Shown: positions 39,741-50,343, counted from the stretch's first letter. The stretch is 64,000 nucleotides of DNA from Lichenicola cladoniae (GCF_013201075.1 NZ_CP053708.1:2168501-2232500), one strand, 5' to 3'. Made by a program: numbers and translations. Notes: a model not told the origin generated them from the sequence alone.

Positions 39741-42671
39741 TCAGGCTCTTTTACGTTTACGCGCCGGCTCGGGAGCCGGAAGGATCGGCGCCAGGAACCG
39801 GCCGGTATGGCTGTCCTTGGCAGCGGCGATATCCTCTGGCGTACCCACCGCGACGATGCGACCACCGCCGTCGCCGCCTTCGGGACCGAGGTCCAGTACC
39901 CAGTCGGCGGTCTTGATGACCTCGAGGTTATGCTCGATCACCAGCACCGTGTTGCCCTGGTCGACCAGGGCATGCAGCACCTCGAGCAGCTTGCGGACGT
40001 CCTCGGTGTGCAGGCCGGTGGTCGGCTCATCGAGGATATACAGCGTGCGTCCGGTGGCGCGGCGGGCGAGTTCCTTGGACAGCTTCACCCGCTGCGCCTC
40101 ACCGCCGGACAGCGTGGTCGCCTGCTGGCCGAGCTTCACGTAGCCGAGCCCGACCTGCTGCAGGATGGTGAGCCGATCGCGGATGCGGTTGGCAGCGGAG
40201 AAGTACGGCACCGCCTCGTCGACCGTCATGTCGAGCACGTCGGCGATCGAGTGGCCCCGGAACTTCACCTCCAGGGTCTCGCGGTTGTAGCGGGCGCCCT
40301 TGCAGGTGTCGCAGCGCACGAACACGTCGGGCAGGAAGTGCATCTCGATCTTGAGCACGCCGTCGCCCTGGCAGGCCTCGCAGCGGCCACCCTTGACGTT
40401 GAAACTGAAGCGGCCCGGCGTGTAGCCGCGCGCCTTGGACTCGGGCAGCTCGGCGAACCAGTTGCGGATCGGCGCGAACAGATCGGTGTAGGTGGCCGGG
40501 TTTGAGCGCGGCGTGCGGCCAATCGGCGACTGGTCGATGTCGATGATCTTGTCGAGCAGGTCCATGCCCTCGATGCGGTCGTGCGGCGCCGGCACCTGGC
40601 CGGACCCCATCAGCCGGCGGGACAGCGCCTTGTAGAGCGTGTCGATCACCAGGGTGGACTTGCCGCCGCCGGATACGCCGGTGATGCAGGTGAAGGTGCC
40701 GAGCGGGAAGGCGGCGGTGACGTTCTTGAGGTTGTTGCCGGTGGCGCCGACCACCCGCACCTGGCGCTTCGGGTCGCTCACGCGCCGCTCGGTCGGAACC
40801 TCGATCCGGCGGCGGCCTGACAGGTAGGCGCCGGTCAGGCTGTCCGGGTGGGCGGCGACCTCGTCCGGGGTGCCCGAGGCGATGACGTTGCCGCCGAGCA
40901 CGCCGGCGGCCGGCCCCATGTCGATCAGGTAGTCGGCGGCGCGGATCGCCTCCTCGTCGTGCTCGACCACGATCAGGGTGTTGCCGAGGCGCTTGAGCCG
41001 GTCGAGCGTGCCGAGCAGACGCTCGTTGTCGCGCTGGTGCAGCCCGATCGACGGCTCGTCCAGCACGTAGAGCACGCCGGTCAGGCCGGAGCCGATCTGG
41101 CTGGCGAGCCGGATCCGCTGGCTCTCGCCACCGGACAGGGTGGCCGAGCCACGGGAGAGGGTGAGGTAGTCCAGGCCGACATCATCGAGGAAGCGCAGCC
41201 GGTCCAGGATCTCGCGCAGGATGCGGCGGGCGATCTCGGCGCGCTGCGGGGTGAGCGTCGCCTCGACGGTGGCGAACCATTCCAGCGCACGGCGGATCGG
41301 CAGCTCGGACGCATCGGCGATGGTGTGGCCGGCGATCTTGACCGAAAGCGCCTCGGGGCGGAGGCGGGCGCCGTTGCAGACATGGCACGGCTTCTCGGAC
41401 TGGTAGCGCGACATTTCCTCGCGGACCCAGGCGCTGTCGGTTTCGGTGTAGCGGCGCTGAAGGTTCTTGATGACGCCCTCGAACGCCTTGTTCACCTTGT
41501 ACGAGCGCTTGTCGTCCTTGTAGGTGAACTCGACGCTCTCCTCGGTGCCGTGCAGGACGGCGTCGCGCACCGGCTCGGTAAGGCCTTCCCAGGTGACGGT
41601 CATCGAGCTCTTGAAATGACGCATCAGGCTCTGCAGCGTCTGGATGTAATACGGGCTCTGGCTGCCGTTCCAGGGTGCGACGGCGCCGCCATTCAAGCTC
41701 AGCGTCTCGTCCGGCACCACCAAATGCGGGTCGAAGAAGCTCTCGATGCCGATGCCGTCGCAGGCCGGGCAGGCGCCCTGGGGTGCGTTGAAGCTGAACA
41801 GCCGGGGCTCGATCTCCTCAAGCGTGAAGCCGCTGACCGGGCAGGCGAAGCGGGACGAGAATACGGTGCGGACGGGCTCGGTCGCATCGTCCTTGCCGGT
41901 CTTGGCGACTTCCTCGGCATAGACCACGCCGTCGGCCAGTCCGAGCGCCTGCTCGAAGCTGTCGGCCAGCCGGCTCTCGATGCCTTCCTTGACCACGACC
42001 CGATCGACCACGGCCTCGACCGTGTGCTTGAGCTTGCGGTTCAGGTTCGGAACGTCGGCGATTTCGTAGAGGGTGCCGTCGACCTTGGCGCGGGTGAACC
42101 CTTTGCGGGCGAGGTCGGCCAGCTCCTTGCGATACTCGCCCTTGCGATCCTTGATGATCGGCGCCAGCAGCATCAGCCGCGTGCCGTCCGGCATCGCCAT
42201 CACGCGATCGACCATCTGGCTGACCGTCTGCGCTTCGATCGGCAGGCCTGTGGCGGGGGAGTAGGGAATACCGGCACGCGCCCAGAGCAGGCGCATGTAG
42301 TCGTGCACCTCGGTGATGGTGCCGACGGTGGAGCGCGGATTGCGGCTGGTGGTCTTCTGCTCGATCGAGATCGCCGGCGACAGGCCCTCGATCGAATCGA
42401 CATCCGGCTTGCCCATCAGCTCCAGGAACTGGCGCGCATAGGCCGACAGGCTCTCGACGTAGCGGCGCTGGCCCTCGGCATAGATGGTGTCGAAGGCGAG
42501 GGATGACTTGCCCGAGCCGGACAAGCCGGTGATGACCGTCAGCTGGTCGCGCGGGATGTCGACGTCGATGTTCTTGAGGTTGTGCTCACGCGCGCCGCGT
42601 ACCCGGATCGCGGCGTTGCGGGACGGATGATGACCGGAACGGTCGTTGCTGGAACCGTCGGCCACCGCCAT
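39741..42671 (-). CDS. uvrA: Excinuclease ABC subunit A
   Basis: A 976-residue damage-recognition ATPase of nucleotide excision repair. It has two ABC modules: Walker [10 protein letters not shown] near the start and GVSGGGKST in the second half, with signatures [12 protein letters not shown] and [12 protein letters not shown]. Zinc modules appear as CPACDG, CHVCNG and CEACQG...CDTCKG. ATG 42671 is chosen because AGGAG lies seven bases upstream. An earlier ATG (42710) lies inside the LexA box and is unlikely. It is divergent from ssb and expected to be SOS-induced. Confidence 0.97.
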   Translation of the reverse strand: MAVADGSSNDRSGHHPSRNAAIRVRGAREHNLKNIDVDIPRDQLTVITGLSGSGKSSLAFDTIYAEGQRRYVESLSAYARQFLELMGKPDVDSIEGLSPAISIEQKTTSRNPRSTVGTITEVHDYMRLLWARAGIPYSPATGLPIEAQTVSQMVDRVMAMPDGTRLMLLAPIIKDRKGEYRKELADLARKGFTRAKVDGTLYEIADVPNLNRKLKHTVEAVVDRVVVKEGIESRLADSFEQALGLADGVVYAEEVAKTGKDDATEPVRTVFSSRFACPVSGFTLEEIEPRLFSFNAPQGACPACDGIGIESFFDPHLVVPDETLSLNGGAVAPWNGSQSPYYIQTLQSLMRHFKSSMTVTWEGLTEPVRDAVLHGTEESVEFTYKDDKRSYKVNKAFEGVIKNLQRRYTETDSAWVREEMSRYQSEKPCHVCNGARLRPEALSVKIAGHTIADASELPIRRALEWFATVEATLTPQRAEIARRILREILDRLRFLDDVGLDYLTLSRGSATLSGGESQRIRLASQIGSGLTGVLYVLDEPSIGLHQRDNERLLGTLDRLKRLGNTLIVVEHDEEAIRAADYLIDMGPAAGVLGGNVIASGTPDEVAAHPDSLTGAYLSGRRRIEVPTERRVSDPKRQVRVVGATGNNLKNVTAAFPLGTFTCITGVSGGGKSTLVIDTLYKALSRRLMGSGQVPAPHDRIEGMDLLDKIIDIDQSPIGRTPRSNPATYTDLFAPIRNWFAELPESKARGYTPGRFSFNVKGGRCEACQGDGVLKIEMHFLPDVFVRCDTCKGARYNRETLEVKFRGHSIADVLDMTVDEAVPYFSAANRIRDRLTILQQVGLGYVKLGQQATTLSGGEAQRVKLSKELARRATGRTLYILDEPTTGLHTEDVRKLLEVLHALVDQGNTVLVIEHNLEVIKTADWVLDLGPEGGDGGGRIVAVGTPEDIAAAKDSHTGRFLAPILPAPEPARKRKRA

Positions 42672-42704
42672 CGGAGCACTCCTCTTTGCCAAATCGCTCT
42701 CCTC

Positions 42705-42719
42705 GTTCATACTATGTTC
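42705..42719. promoter_or_regulatory. LexA (SOS) box between uvrA and ssb
   Basis: GTTC (42705-42708), seven bases, then GTTC (42716-42719) is an exact match to the alphaproteobacterial LexA site GTTC-N7-GTTC. It lies 34 bp upstream of the uvrA start and about 119 bp upstream of the divergent ssb start, the usual place for this shared SOS control. Confidence 0.82.
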
Positions 42720-42837
42720 TTGTTCCGCTCGGATAGTCCGGCGGGTAGACAGACGATCTCTGACCCACGGATCAGACAGCGTGGGAACGCGCCGGACCGC
42801 TCAAGTGGCCCGGCCCTCGGAAAGACAGGAAGTTGCG

Positions 42838-43413
42838 ATGGCGGGCAGCGTCAACAAGGTGATCCTCGTTGGGAATCTCGGGAAAGATCCCGAGGTCCGG
42901 AACGCACAGAACGGCACCAAGATCGTGACCTTCACGCTGGCGACCAGCGAGACGTGGAACGACAAGGCATCCGGCGAACGCAAGGAACAGACCGAGTGGC
43001 ACCGTGTCGTGGTGTTCAACGAGCGCCTGGCCGACGTTGCGGAACGGTTCCTGAAAAAGGGCAAGAAGGTCTACGTCGAGGGTGCGTTGCAGACCCGGAA
43101 ATGGACCGACCAGTCCGGCGTCGAGAAATACACCACCGAAGTCGTGCTGAGCCGGTTCCGTGGCGACCTGACGATGCTCGATTCGGGGCGGGGCGACGAA
43201 AGCGGCGGTGGCGATAGCGGTTATGGTGGCGGCGGCGGTGGTGGCGGCGGAAGCAGCTATGGCGGCGGTTCGCGGCCGGCGAGCGGTCCGCGCGGTGGCC
43301 GAAGCCCGGGCGGCACGCCGGCTCCGGCCGGTGGCGGTGGCCAGGGCGGCGGCGGTGCCGGCGGCGGTTGGGAGCCGTCCGGCAACGACCTGGACGACGA
43401 AATTCCGTTCTGA
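42838..43413 (+). CDS. ssb: Single-stranded DNA-binding protein
   Basis: A 191-residue SSB. The OB fold (residues about 1-115) has [37 protein letters not shown] and [16 protein letters not shown] Gly-rich disordered linker (about 122-180, including a run of nine Gly) leads to the acidic tip DLDDEIPF that recruits partner proteins. ATG 42838 follows AGGA at a good distance. It is divergent from uvrA, sharing the SOS control region. Confidence 0.97.
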   Translation: MAGSVNKVILVGNLGKDPEVRNAQNGTKIVTFTLATSETWNDKASGERKEQTEWHRVVVFNERLADVAERFLKKGKKVYVEGALQTRKWTDQSGVEKYTTEVVLSRFRGDLTMLDSGRGDESGGGDSGYGGGGGGGGGSSYGGGSRPASGPRGGRSPGGTPAPAGGGGQGGGGAGGGWEPSGNDLDDEIPF

Positions 43414-43418
43414 GGCGA

Positions 43419-43459
43419 CGCGGCTGCCTGACGGTGGCCGCAGTTCCGTGTCAGCCGCG
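43419..43459 (+). terminator. Hairpin after ssb
   Basis: CGCGGCTG (43419-43426) and CAGCCGCG (43452-43459) are perfect 8-bp arms a few bases after the ssb stop, with a 25-nt loop. Weaker than the other terminators here. Confidence 0.45.
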
Positions 43460-43586
43460 CGCATGCTAGAGTTTGAGACGCGACGCGGCCCCTGCAGCGT
43501 CGCCATGACCCCGCGTGCCAGACCGGTTTGCCGACGCACTTCGCGCCCGGCAATCGCCGCGTCGGCTTCTGACTGACGGATCCCAA

Positions 43587-46565
43587 TTGAGCGATAGACC
43601 CGAACCACCGGTGCCGCCGAATCTGCCTGAAACGGACCAGTCCGAGCTGGACGAGTCCAATGTCGGCCCGACCATGATGGATCCTCCGAACGATCCGCCC
43701 GGCCTGGCCGGCGGTGGTGGCATGGTGCCGGGGATGGTGCCGATCACCATCGAGGAGGAGATGCAGACCTCCTACCTCGCCTATGCGATGTCGGTCATCG
43801 TCAGCCGTGCGCTTCCCGATGTGCGCGATGGGCTCAAGCCGGTGCATCGCCGCATCCTGTACGGCATGCGCGAAAGCGGGTTCACGCCCGACAAGCCGTA
43901 TCGCAAGTCCGCACGCGCCGTCGGCGACGTGATGGGTAAGTATCATCCGCACGGCGACAGCTCGATCTACGATGCCATGGTGCGCATGGCGCAATCCTGG
44001 TCGATGCGGGTCAAGCTGATCGACGGGCAGGGCAATTTCGGCTCGGTCGACGGCGATAGCCCGGCGGCGATGCGCTACACCGAGGCCCGGATCGCCAAGG
44101 CGGCGATGTTCCTGCTCGACGACATCGACCGCGATACGGTCGATTTCCAGCCGAACTACGACGAGAGCGAGGAGGAGCCCAAGGTTCTTCCAGCCGCCTA
44201 TCCGAACCTGCTGATCAACGGCGCGTCCGGCATCGCCGTGGGCATGGCGACCAACATCCCGTCCCATAATCCGGGCGAGATCATCGATGCCACGCTGGCC
44301 TTGATCGCCGAGCCGGACATGTCGCTCGACGACCTCATGAAGATCGTACCGGGTCCCGACTTCCCGACCGGCGGCATCATTCTCGGCCGGTCCGGCATTC
44401 GCTCGGCATTCGAGACCGGCCGCGGCTCGATACTGATCCGTGCGCGGGCCGAGATCGAGGATATCAGGCGCGATCGCAAGGCGATCGTGATCAACGAGAT
44501 CCCGTACCAGGTGAACAAGTCTACGCTGCAGGAGCGTATCGCCGAGCTGGTGCGTGCGAAGCAGATCGAGGGCATCTCCGACATACGCGACGAGAGCGAC
44601 CGCTCCGGCATGCGGCTGGTCATCGAGATCAAGCGCGACGCCACGCCGGAAGTGGTGCTGAACCAGCTCTATCGCTTCACCCAGCTGCAGACCTCGTTCG
44701 GGGTGAACATGCTGGCGCTGAACAACGGCCAGCCGCAGCTGATGGGGCTGAAGGATGCGCTGGTCGCGTTCATCCTGTTCCGCGAGGAGATCATTCTCCG
44801 GCGGTCGCGCTTCGACCTGAACAAGGCGCGCGATCGCGGCCATCTGCTGGTCGGACTTGTGCTCGCGGTCGCCAACATCGACGAGGTCATCAGGCTGATC
44901 CGCGCATCGCCCGACGCGGCGACCGCACGCGAGTCGCTGATGGCGCGCGACTGGGATGCGGCCGAGATCGAGCCGCTGCTGGCGCTGATCCATGACGAGG
45001 GTAACGTCGTCATCGACGGGCGCGTGCACCTGACCGAGGCGCAGGCCCGCGGCATCCTCGAGTTGCGTCTGCAGCGCCTGACCGGGCTGGAGCGCGACAA
45101 GATCCAGGCCGAGCTGAACGACGTGGCCATCCGGATCAACGAGCTGCTCGACATCATCGGCAGCCGGCCGCGCCGGCTCGAAGTGATGCGGGACGAGCTG
45201 GCGATCGTTCGGGCGGAAATCGCCGTCCCGCGCATGACCGAGATTTCGGATGTCGCCGGCGATCAGACCGACGAGAGCCTGATCGAGCCGGGCCAGATGG
45301 TGGTCACCATCACCCGCGACGGCTTCATCAAGCGTACTCCGCTTGAGACGTTCCGGGCGCAGAACCGTGGCGGGCGCGGGCGTACCGCGTCCGGCCGCCG
45401 TGGCGACGACATCATCACCCGCAGCTTCAATGCCCATACCCATCAGTGGGTGCTGTTCTTCTCCTCCGGCGGCAAGGCGTTCCGCGAGAAGGTCTGGCGG
45501 CTGCCTGAAGCCAGCCCGACCGCGAAGGGCCGTGCACTGGTGAACCTGCTGCCCGAGCTCGGTAGTGATTCGATCACCACCGTGCTGCCGTTGCCGCAGG
45601 ACGAGACGATGTGGGAGAGCCTGCATCTGGTGTTCGCGACAGCGAGCGGCAACGTGCGGCGCAACCGGCTCAGCGACTTCCGCAACGTGCGGTCGTCGGG
45701 CCTGATTGCCATGAAGCTGGACGAGAGCTGGGGCGACAAGGGCGACCGGCTGATCGGCGTCGCCACCTGCCGCGACGGGCAGGATGTGATGCTGGCGACC
45801 AGGCTCGGCCGTTGCATCCGGTTCCAGATCAGCGACGACACCCTGCGCGTGTTCGCCGGGCGCGATAGCTCTGGCGTGCGCGGGATCCGGCTGGCCGAGA
45901 ACGACGAGGTGAACAGCCTGGCCGTGCTGCACCATATGCAGGCCGATGTCGCCGAGCGTGCGGGTTACATGAAGATGGCGGTCGCCAAGCGTCGTACCGA
46001 GACCACGCCCGAGGATGGCGAGGCCGCGGTGGCCGAGATCGAGGCGGAAGCCGATGGCGAGGAGGGCGTCGTCGCGACGTCTCTGTCCGCCGAGCGTTTC
46101 GCCGAGATGGAGCAGGGCGAGGAGATCCTGCTGACGGTCACCAACGGTGGATTCGGCAAACGAACGTCCGCCTATGATTACCGGGTCAGCGGCCGTGGCG
46201 GCCTCGGCATTGCCAACGTCACGCTGTCGGCGAAGAACGGCAAGGCCGTGGTCGCGACCCTGCCGGTGCTGCACGGCACCGACGTGATGCTGGTGACCGA
46301 TGTCGGCCGCCTGATCCGGGTGCCGGTCGACCAGGTGCGTATCACCGGACGCCAGTCGATCGGCGTCACGCTGTTCCGCCTTGGTGGCTCCGAGCGAGTG
46401 ACCAGCGTGTTCCCGGTACTCGAGGACGAGGTTCCGGAGACGGATGCCACCGTCGAGGACGCCACGATCGGCTCGGTCGAGGCGTCGGGCACCGGCATCC
46501 AGGAGATCGGCATCGAGCCGGGCACCGACAGCAACCCCGACACCGAGGATGGAGACGATGCCTGA
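43587..46565 (+). CDS. gyrA: DNA gyrase subunit A
   Basis: The breakage-rejoining subunit of gyrase, about 992 residues. The catalytic region has [21 protein letters not shown] and, near the active Tyr, [14 protein letters not shown] with RYTEAR upstream. The quinolone region reads [19 protein letters not shown], keeping Ser and Asp at the positions that change in resistant mutants. The C-terminal pinwheel contains [11 protein letters not shown], the GyrA box. It ends in an acidic tail. The start is uncertain: TTG 43587 is chosen; GTG 43515 is the furthest in-frame candidate. It overlaps coaD by eight bases. Confidence 0.96.
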   Translation: MSDRPEPPVPPNLPETDQSELDESNVGPTMMDPPNDPPGLAGGGGMVPGMVPITIEEEMQTSYLAYAMSVIVSRALPDVRDGLKPVHRRILYGMRESGFTPDKPYRKSARAVGDVMGKYHPHGDSSIYDAMVRMAQSWSMRVKLIDGQGNFGSVDGDSPAAMRYTEARIAKAAMFLLDDIDRDTVDFQPNYDESEEEPKVLPAAYPNLLINGASGIAVGMATNIPSHNPGEIIDATLALIAEPDMSLDDLMKIVPGPDFPTGGIILGRSGIRSAFETGRGSILIRARAEIEDIRRDRKAIVINEIPYQVNKSTLQERIAELVRAKQIEGISDIRDESDRSGMRLVIEIKRDATPEVVLNQLYRFTQLQTSFGVNMLALNNGQPQLMGLKDALVAFILFREEIILRRSRFDLNKARDRGHLLVGLVLAVANIDEVIRLIRASPDAATARESLMARDWDAAEIEPLLALIHDEGNVVIDGRVHLTEAQARGILELRLQRLTGLERDKIQAELNDVAIRINELLDIIGSRPRRLEVMRDELAIVRAEIAVPRMTEISDVAGDQTDESLIEPGQMVVTITRDGFIKRTPLETFRAQNRGGRGRTASGRRGDDIITRSFNAHTHQWVLFFSSGGKAFREKVWRLPEASPTAKGRALVNLLPELGSDSITTVLPLPQDETMWESLHLVFATASGNVRRNRLSDFRNVRSSGLIAMKLDESWGDKGDRLIGVATCRDGQDVMLATRLGRCIRFQISDDTLRVFAGRDSSGVRGIRLAENDEVNSLAVLHHMQADVAERAGYMKMAVAKRRTETTPEDGEAAVAEIEAEADGEEGVVATSLSAERFAEMEQGEEILLTVTNGGFGKRTSAYDYRVSGRGGLGIANVTLSAKNGKAVVATLPVLHGTDVMLVTDVGRLIRVPVDQVRITGRQSIGVTLFRLGGSERVTSVFPVLEDEVPETDATVEDATIGSVEASGTGIQEIGIEPGTDSNPDTEDGDDA

Positions 46566-47064
46566 GCCGATGCCCCATGTCGGGCTCTATCCGGGAACGT
46601 TCGATCCGATAACCCGCGGCCACCTGGACGTCATCGCCCGGGGCGCCAGGCTGGTGGAGCGGCTGGTCGTCGGGGTCGCGGCCAATGTCGGCAAGCAACC
46701 GCTTATGACGCTGGAGGAACGGGTCGAGTGCGTCACCCACGAGGTGAAGCCGATCGCTGCGGATACCGGAACGGTCATCGAGGTGGTCGGCTTCGATAAG
46801 CTGCTGGTCCAATGCGCCCGGCAGAACGGCGCTAACGTGATCATCCGCGGGCTTCGGGTCGTCACCGACTATGATTACGAGACGCAGATGTTCGGAATGA
46901 ACCATCGTCTCGACCCGGGCATCGAGACCATCTTCCTGATGGCGACCGAGCGCTACCAGTTCATCTCCTCGCGACTGGTGAAGGAAATCGCGCAGCTGGG
47001 CGGTGACATTACGTCGTTCGTTCCAAGCTTCACGCATAGCAGGATCATCGCCAGACTGCGCTGA
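46558..47064 (+). CDS. coaD: Phosphopantetheine adenylyltransferase
   Basis: A 168-residue enzyme that adds AMP to 4'-phosphopantetheine, the penultimate step of coenzyme A synthesis. The nucleotidyltransferase motif is [37 protein letters not shown] and the C-terminal [21 protein letters not shown] are the other hallmarks. ATG 46558 has GGAG just upstream and overlaps the end of gyrA. A peptidyl-prolyl isomerase follows after 34 bases. Confidence 0.96.
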   Translation: MPEPMPHVGLYPGTFDPITRGHLDVIARGARLVERLVVGVAANVGKQPLMTLEERVECVTHEVKPIAADTGTVIEVVGFDKLLVQCARQNGANVIIRGLRVVTDYDYETQMFGMNHRLDPGIETIFLMATERYQFISSRLVKEIAQLGGDITSFVPSFTHSRIIARLR

Positions 47065-47098
47065 TCCGGTTGATGCCAGACTGATCAAGGAAACAGAC

Positions 47099-47602
47099 AT
47101 GTCCGAAACCACTCCCGCGGCGGACGCGGACACCATCATCCATCTCGAGCTCAAGACCGGCCGGGTGGTGATCAAGCTTCGTCCGGACCTGGCGCCGCAG
47201 CATGTCGAGCGGTTCCGTACGCTTGCAGCCGAAGGCTTCTACGACAATATCGCGTTTCACCGCGTCATCGACGGCTTCATGGCGCAGAGCGGCGATCCGA
47301 CCGGAACCGGCAGCGGCGGCAGCAAGCTGCCCGACCTGAAGTCGGAATTCACCAACAAGGCGAAGTTCGTGCGCGGGACCCTCGGTGCCGCCCGCACCGG
47401 CAATCCGCATAGCGCGAACAGCCAGTTCTTCATCATGTTCGCACCGGCGCCGAGCCTGGACGGGCAGTATTCGATCTTCGGCGAAGTGACCGAGGGCATG
47501 GAACTGGTCGATCAGATCAAGCGTGGCGCTGGTGGAAGCGGCGTGGTATCCGACCCGGACCGTATCGTAAGCATGCGGCCGGCAAGCCAGACGGCCACCT
47601 GA
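47099..47602 (+). CDS. Peptidyl-prolyl cis-trans isomerase (cyclophilin type)
   Basis: A 167-residue cytoplasmic cyclophilin; no signal peptide is seen. Typical blocks are FHRVIDGFMAQSGDPTGTGSGGS, RGTLGAARTGNPHSANSQFFI and FGEVTEGMELVDQI, including the catalytic Arg and the Gln/Phe binding residues. ATG 47099 follows AAGGAAA. It is the third gene after gyrA and coaD, and ends at a hairpin. Confidence 0.94.
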   Translation: MSETTPAADADTIIHLELKTGRVVIKLRPDLAPQHVERFRTLAAEGFYDNIAFHRVIDGFMAQSGDPTGTGSGGSKLPDLKSEFTNKAKFVRGTLGAARTGNPHSANSQFFIMFAPAPSLDGQYSIFGEVTEGMELVDQIKRGAGGSGVVSDPDRIVSMRPASQTAT

Positions 47603-47610
47603 CACGATCC

Positions 47611-47642
47611 GGAGGATGACTGGCGTGAGCCTTTCATCCTCC
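47611..47642 (+). terminator. Hairpin after the cyclophilin gene
   Basis: GGAGGATGA (47611-47619) and TCATCCTCC (47634-47642) form a perfect 9-bp stem with a 14-nt loop, eight bases after the stop and just before tRNA-Lys. Confidence 0.7.
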
Positions 47643-47654
47643 ACCCGCCAAGGC

Positions 47655-47729
47655 GGGCCGGTAGCTCAGCGGTAGAGCATTCGACTTTTAATCGAATGGC
47701 CGTGGGTTCGAACCCCACCCGGCCCACCA
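47655..47729 (+). tRNA. tRNA-Lys (TTT)
   Basis: A 75-nt cloverleaf. The acceptor GGGCCGG pairs with CCGGCCC. The anticodon stem TTCGA/TCGAA encloses CTTTTAA with anticodon TTT. The T arm GTGGG-TTCGAAC-CCCAC is standard, and CCA is encoded. It lies directly after the cyclophilin terminator. Confidence 0.97.
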
Positions 47730-47934
47730 TTTCCATGATCTGACCGTCGGCACGGTATCCCGCATCCGCGCTTCCGCCGACACCGGCGCGCCAAAAACCG
47801 GGGTCTCCTTCTTCTGGCGAGAGCGGACCTGCCGAAGATCGATGCGAGCGCGGCCGCAACCGCCTATGCGACCAGGGTGTGGCTGAAACAGAGCCGGCAG
47901 GCGGAGTTGTGCCTGAGCGACATCTCGGGGATCC
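47730..47934. other. Intergenic region after tRNA-Lys
   Basis: About 205 bases between tRNA-Lys and the convergent permease stop. I see no gene, repeat or convincing terminator here. Confidence 0.5.
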
Positions 47935-48732
47935 CTAGATCAGGTAAGCCACGCCTGCATTCCTGTAGAGCATGTAGATGGCCATGAGGCAGACCACGCC
48001 TGCAAAGATCCGGTTCAACGTTGTTTTGTGGCTCGCCAGGCGACATGCGAGGCGCATCCCGATCCAGCCGCCGAGGAAGCCGCCTGCGATGTATTCGGCG
48101 GCGATCGGCCAGTTTACCAGGCCCGAGAGAGCATAGTTCGCCGCCGTGGTCAGGCCGAAGCCGCCGACCGCCAGTAGCGAAGACCCCACCGCATACAGCA
48201 TCGGCATCCCGGTCGCGAACAGCAGGGCGGGCACGATCAGGAACCCGCCGCCGATCCCGAAGAAACCCGAAAGCATGCCGACCGCCATGGCAGAGCCGGC
48301 GATCTTCGGGATGCTCTTCCGGTTGCAGTAGCGATACCCCACCGGAACATCCTGCAGCGACGAGCCGGCCGTCGAGCGGAACATCCTGACGCTCACCACC
48401 ATCATCAGGATGGCGAACAGGAACAGGAGCTTCTTGCCATCGACCGACTTGCCGAGCTCCGAGCCGATGAAGGCCCCGAACATGCCGATGATCGCGAACA
48501 GGCCGGCGCTGCGCCAGCGAACGTTTCCGGCCCTGAAATGCGTCGCAAAATTGGCGAACGCACTGGCCGAGACTGCCAGGGCTCCGGTCCCGATCGCCTG
48601 GTGAGGTCCGAGGCCGATCACGTAGAGCAGCAAAGGCGTCGCCAGGATCGAGCCGCCGCCGCCGAGCAGACCCAGCGCGAAACCGACGACGCCACCGCAG
48701 AGAACGGCCAGCAGGGGTTCGAGTCCCGACAT
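47935..48732 (-). CDS. TSUP/TauE-SafE family permease
   Basis: A 265-residue membrane protein of the DUF81/TauE family, with about eight helices in two related halves: FALGLLGGGGSILATPLLLYVIGLGPHQAIGTG in the first and LSGFFGIGGGFLIVPALLFATGMPM in the second. These Gly-rich loops are the family hallmark. Members move sulfite, sulfoacetate or thiosulfate-type anions. It lies 37 bases after the ArsR-type gene in the sulfide island, consistent with sulfur-oxyanion export, which is inference from position. Confidence 0.88.
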   Translation of the reverse strand: MSGLEPLLAVLCGGVVGFALGLLGGGGSILATPLLLYVIGLGPHQAIGTGALAVSASAFANFATHFRAGNVRWRSAGLFAIIGMFGAFIGSELGKSVDGKKLLFLFAILMMVVSVRMFRSTAGSSLQDVPVGYRYCNRKSIPKIAGSAMAVGMLSGFFGIGGGFLIVPALLFATGMPMLYAVGSSLLAVGGFGLTTAANYALSGLVNWPIAAEYIAGGFLGGWIGMRLACRLASHKTTLNRIFAGVVCLMAIYMLYRNAGVAYLI

Positions 48733-48769
48733 CAGGCCGACCCGGTCGGTCCGGCAATCATTGACCGGT

Positions 48770-49144
48770 TCATCCCGTACCGATCCGGGCAAAGACCGCC
48801 GCCTGCTGTTGTGGCCGGGATACCGGCCGCTGGACGCTAGCCTGCGAGGCTGTCTGTGCGCCGAAGGCGAGCAGCAGCGCCTGGACCAGGCGGCGCTGCC
48901 GGTCGTCGGCAAGGCTGTAGATCATGTTTCGCGACTGGCGTTCGGCGCTCACGACCCCGGCGTCACGGAGTTCCGCCAATTGCTGGGACAGGTTGGGCTG
49001 CCGCAGTCCCAGCTCGGTTTCCAGCGTAGCGACGGTGCAGGAGCCTTGGAGCAGCCGCAGCGCCACCGCCAGGCGCATCGGATTGGCCAGGGCCCGCAAC
49101 ATCGACGCGGCGGCGTCGACATCGAATGGCGGCTCCAGGGTCAT
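48770..49144 (-). CDS. ArsR-family regulator in the sulfide island
   Basis: A 124-residue winged-helix repressor. Its core (ALANPMRLAVALRLLQG, LELGLRQPNLSQQLAELRDAGVVSAERQSRNMIYSLAD) is that of the ArsR/SqrR/BigR group. The persulfide-sensing pair of SqrR/BigR is missing: only one Cys is present (Cys36, LQGSCTV), at a shifted place, and the C-terminal helix has none. An unusual extended tail (about residues 97-124) follows. ATG 49144 overlaps the peroxiredoxin stop by four bases. It probably controls this cluster; the signal is unclear. Confidence 0.86.
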   Translation of the reverse strand: MTLEPPFDVDAAASMLRALANPMRLAVALRLLQGSCTVATLETELGLRQPNLSQQLAELRDAGVVSAERQSRNMIYSLADDRQRRLVQALLLAFGAQTASQASVQRPVSRPQQQAAVFARIGTG

Positions 49145-49818
49145 GGGCGGCGCTTCGGCTTGTGAGCCAATGCTTCGGGGGAAGCCGTCCGGTAATACCA
49201 GTCGCCCTCGGCGCCACCCGCGTCGAGCGCATCCGGGGCGGTCATCGGCGGCGGCAGGATGACGTCCTGTCCGGGCTGCCAGGCTTCCGGCGTGGAAACT
49301 CCGTGCGCGTCGGTCATCTGCAGGGCGCTGACCAGGCGGAGCAGTTCGGCGACGCTGCGTCCCGTTGTCATCGGATACCAGGAGATCGCGCGGATGATAC
49401 CCTCGGGATCGATCACGAAGATCGCCCGCACCATCGCGGTATCACGCGCCCGGGGGGAGATCATCCCATAGGCCTGGGCGATCGCCATCGAGGGGTCCTC
49501 GATGATCGGGAATGGCACCGTCACGCCGAACTGTGCGCGGATGCTGCGGATCCAGGCTAGGTGCGAGAACAGGCTGTCGACCGAGAGCGCCAGGAGCGCG
49601 CAGTTCAGCGCCGAGAAATCATCGGCCGCCCGGGCGAAGGCCACGAACTCGCTGGTGCAGACCGGAGTGAAGTCGGCCGGATGCGAGAACAGCAGCAACC
49701 ACTGGCCGCGGTAGCCCAGGAGGGAACGGTCGCCCATCGTGGTGCGGGCAAGGAAATCAGGGGCCGGATCATGCAGCAGAGGCGGGCCGAGGCGCTCCTG
49801 TGCGACCGCGCCGCTCAT
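49141..49818 (-). CDS. 1-Cys peroxiredoxin (AhpC/TSA, Prx6-like)
   Basis: A 225-residue thiol peroxidase. The peroxidatic motif is FSHPADFTPVCTSEFVAFAR. APDFLARTTMG opens the fold, and a C-terminal 1-cysPrx_C extension (about 165-225) is present, as in the Prx6 group. No resolving Cys is evident. It overlaps the DUF442 gene upstream and the ArsR gene downstream by four bases each, so it is translated with them. In this setting it may reduce peroxides or polysulfides made during sulfide oxidation. Confidence 0.9.
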   Translation of the reverse strand: MSGAVAQERLGPPLLHDPAPDFLARTTMGDRSLLGYRGQWLLLFSHPADFTPVCTSEFVAFARAADDFSALNCALLALSVDSLFSHLAWIRSIRAQFGVTVPFPIIEDPSMAIAQAYGMISPRARDTAMVRAIFVIDPEGIIRAISWYPMTTGRSVAELLRLVSALQMTDAHGVSTPEAWQPGQDVILPPPMTAPDALDAGGAEGDWYYRTASPEALAHKPKRRP

Positions 49819-50243
49819 GTCGGCTGCCGGTCGAGCCAGGCGAAGGCCGCGGCAAGATCGACCTGATGCTGTTGCGCCCATCGTGACGCATCCTGTCGCG
49901 ACATGCGGCCGCGCCTGATCTGGCTCAGGGCCCAGAGCAGGGCCGACCGGTGGCCGGAGGCGCAGTGCGCATGCACCGGGCCGGGCGCGGTATCAATCGC
50001 ATCGGCGAACTGATCGACCTCTTCCGGCCGTAGCGTCGCGAGCCTTACGGGAATGTGCCGATACGCAAGTCCGGCACGGTCGGCCGCGTCCTTTCCGTCC
50101 GCCGCCGTAAGCTGTCCTATGGCTTCACCATCCGGGCGGTTGTTGATGACCAGCCCGACGCCCTGGCTGGCCAGCAGCGCAAAGTCGTCCAAGCTGAGCT
50201 GCGCGGAGACGGTCATGCCGTTTCCAATGGCCTTGCGATCCAT
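49815..50243 (-). CDS. DUF442 (TIGR01244) phosphatase-like protein
   Basis: A 142-residue protein with a PTP-like fold: GVGLVINNRPDGEA opens, and VHAHCASGHRSALLWAL is the DUF442 signature loop with the Cys and Arg. The family is fused to or found beside persulfide-dioxygenase-like MBL enzymes (Blh) in sulfide clusters, and is thought to act in sulfur transfer. ATG 50243 follows GGGAGAG at a long distance; ATG 50216 is an alternative start. First gene of the leftward arm of the sulfide island. Confidence 0.86.
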   Translation of the reverse strand: MDRKAIGNGMTVSAQLSLDDFALLASQGVGLVINNRPDGEAIGQLTAADGKDAADRAGLAYRHIPVRLATLRPEEVDQFADAIDTAPGPVHAHCASGHRSALLWALSQIRRGRMSRQDASRWAQQHQVDLAAAFAWLDRQPT

Positions 50244-50323
50244 AGGCGATCAACTCTCCCGATATCTAAGGAATAGGCTAGGTGTTGAGTTATTAATTTG
50301 CAAGTGTCGTGGCCGATGCGGCA

Positions 50324-50343
50324 CTCCTGTGGCCCGACAGGAG
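50324..50343 (+). promoter_or_regulatory. Hairpin holding the sqr ribosome-binding site
   Basis: CTCCTGT (50324-50330) pairs perfectly with ACAGGAG (50337-50343) around a 6-nt loop. The 3' arm contains the AGGAG that serves sqr, eight bases before its ATG, so the site may be occluded in the mRNA. An AT-rich stretch at 50287-50302 just upstream is a candidate promoter or operator. Confidence 0.45.

Noticed and set aside
40848..42506. A 552-codon open frame antisense to uvrA
   Set aside because: Shadow of uvrA, with no protein-like motifs.
42716..42725. A second GTTC pair (GTTC-N2-GTTC) as another LexA site
   Set aside because: The spacing is wrong; only the N7 pair at 42705-42719 fits the LexA consensus.
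43203..43380. GGC-rich tract as a possible structural DNA repeat
   Set aside because: It is the Gly-rich linker of SSB, usual for the family.
43257..46274. A 1005-codon open frame antisense to gyrA
   Set aside because: It mirrors gyrA in GC-rich DNA, has no recognisable domain and a composition rich in Arg, His and Asp. Antisense frames of this kind are expected when third positions are G or C.
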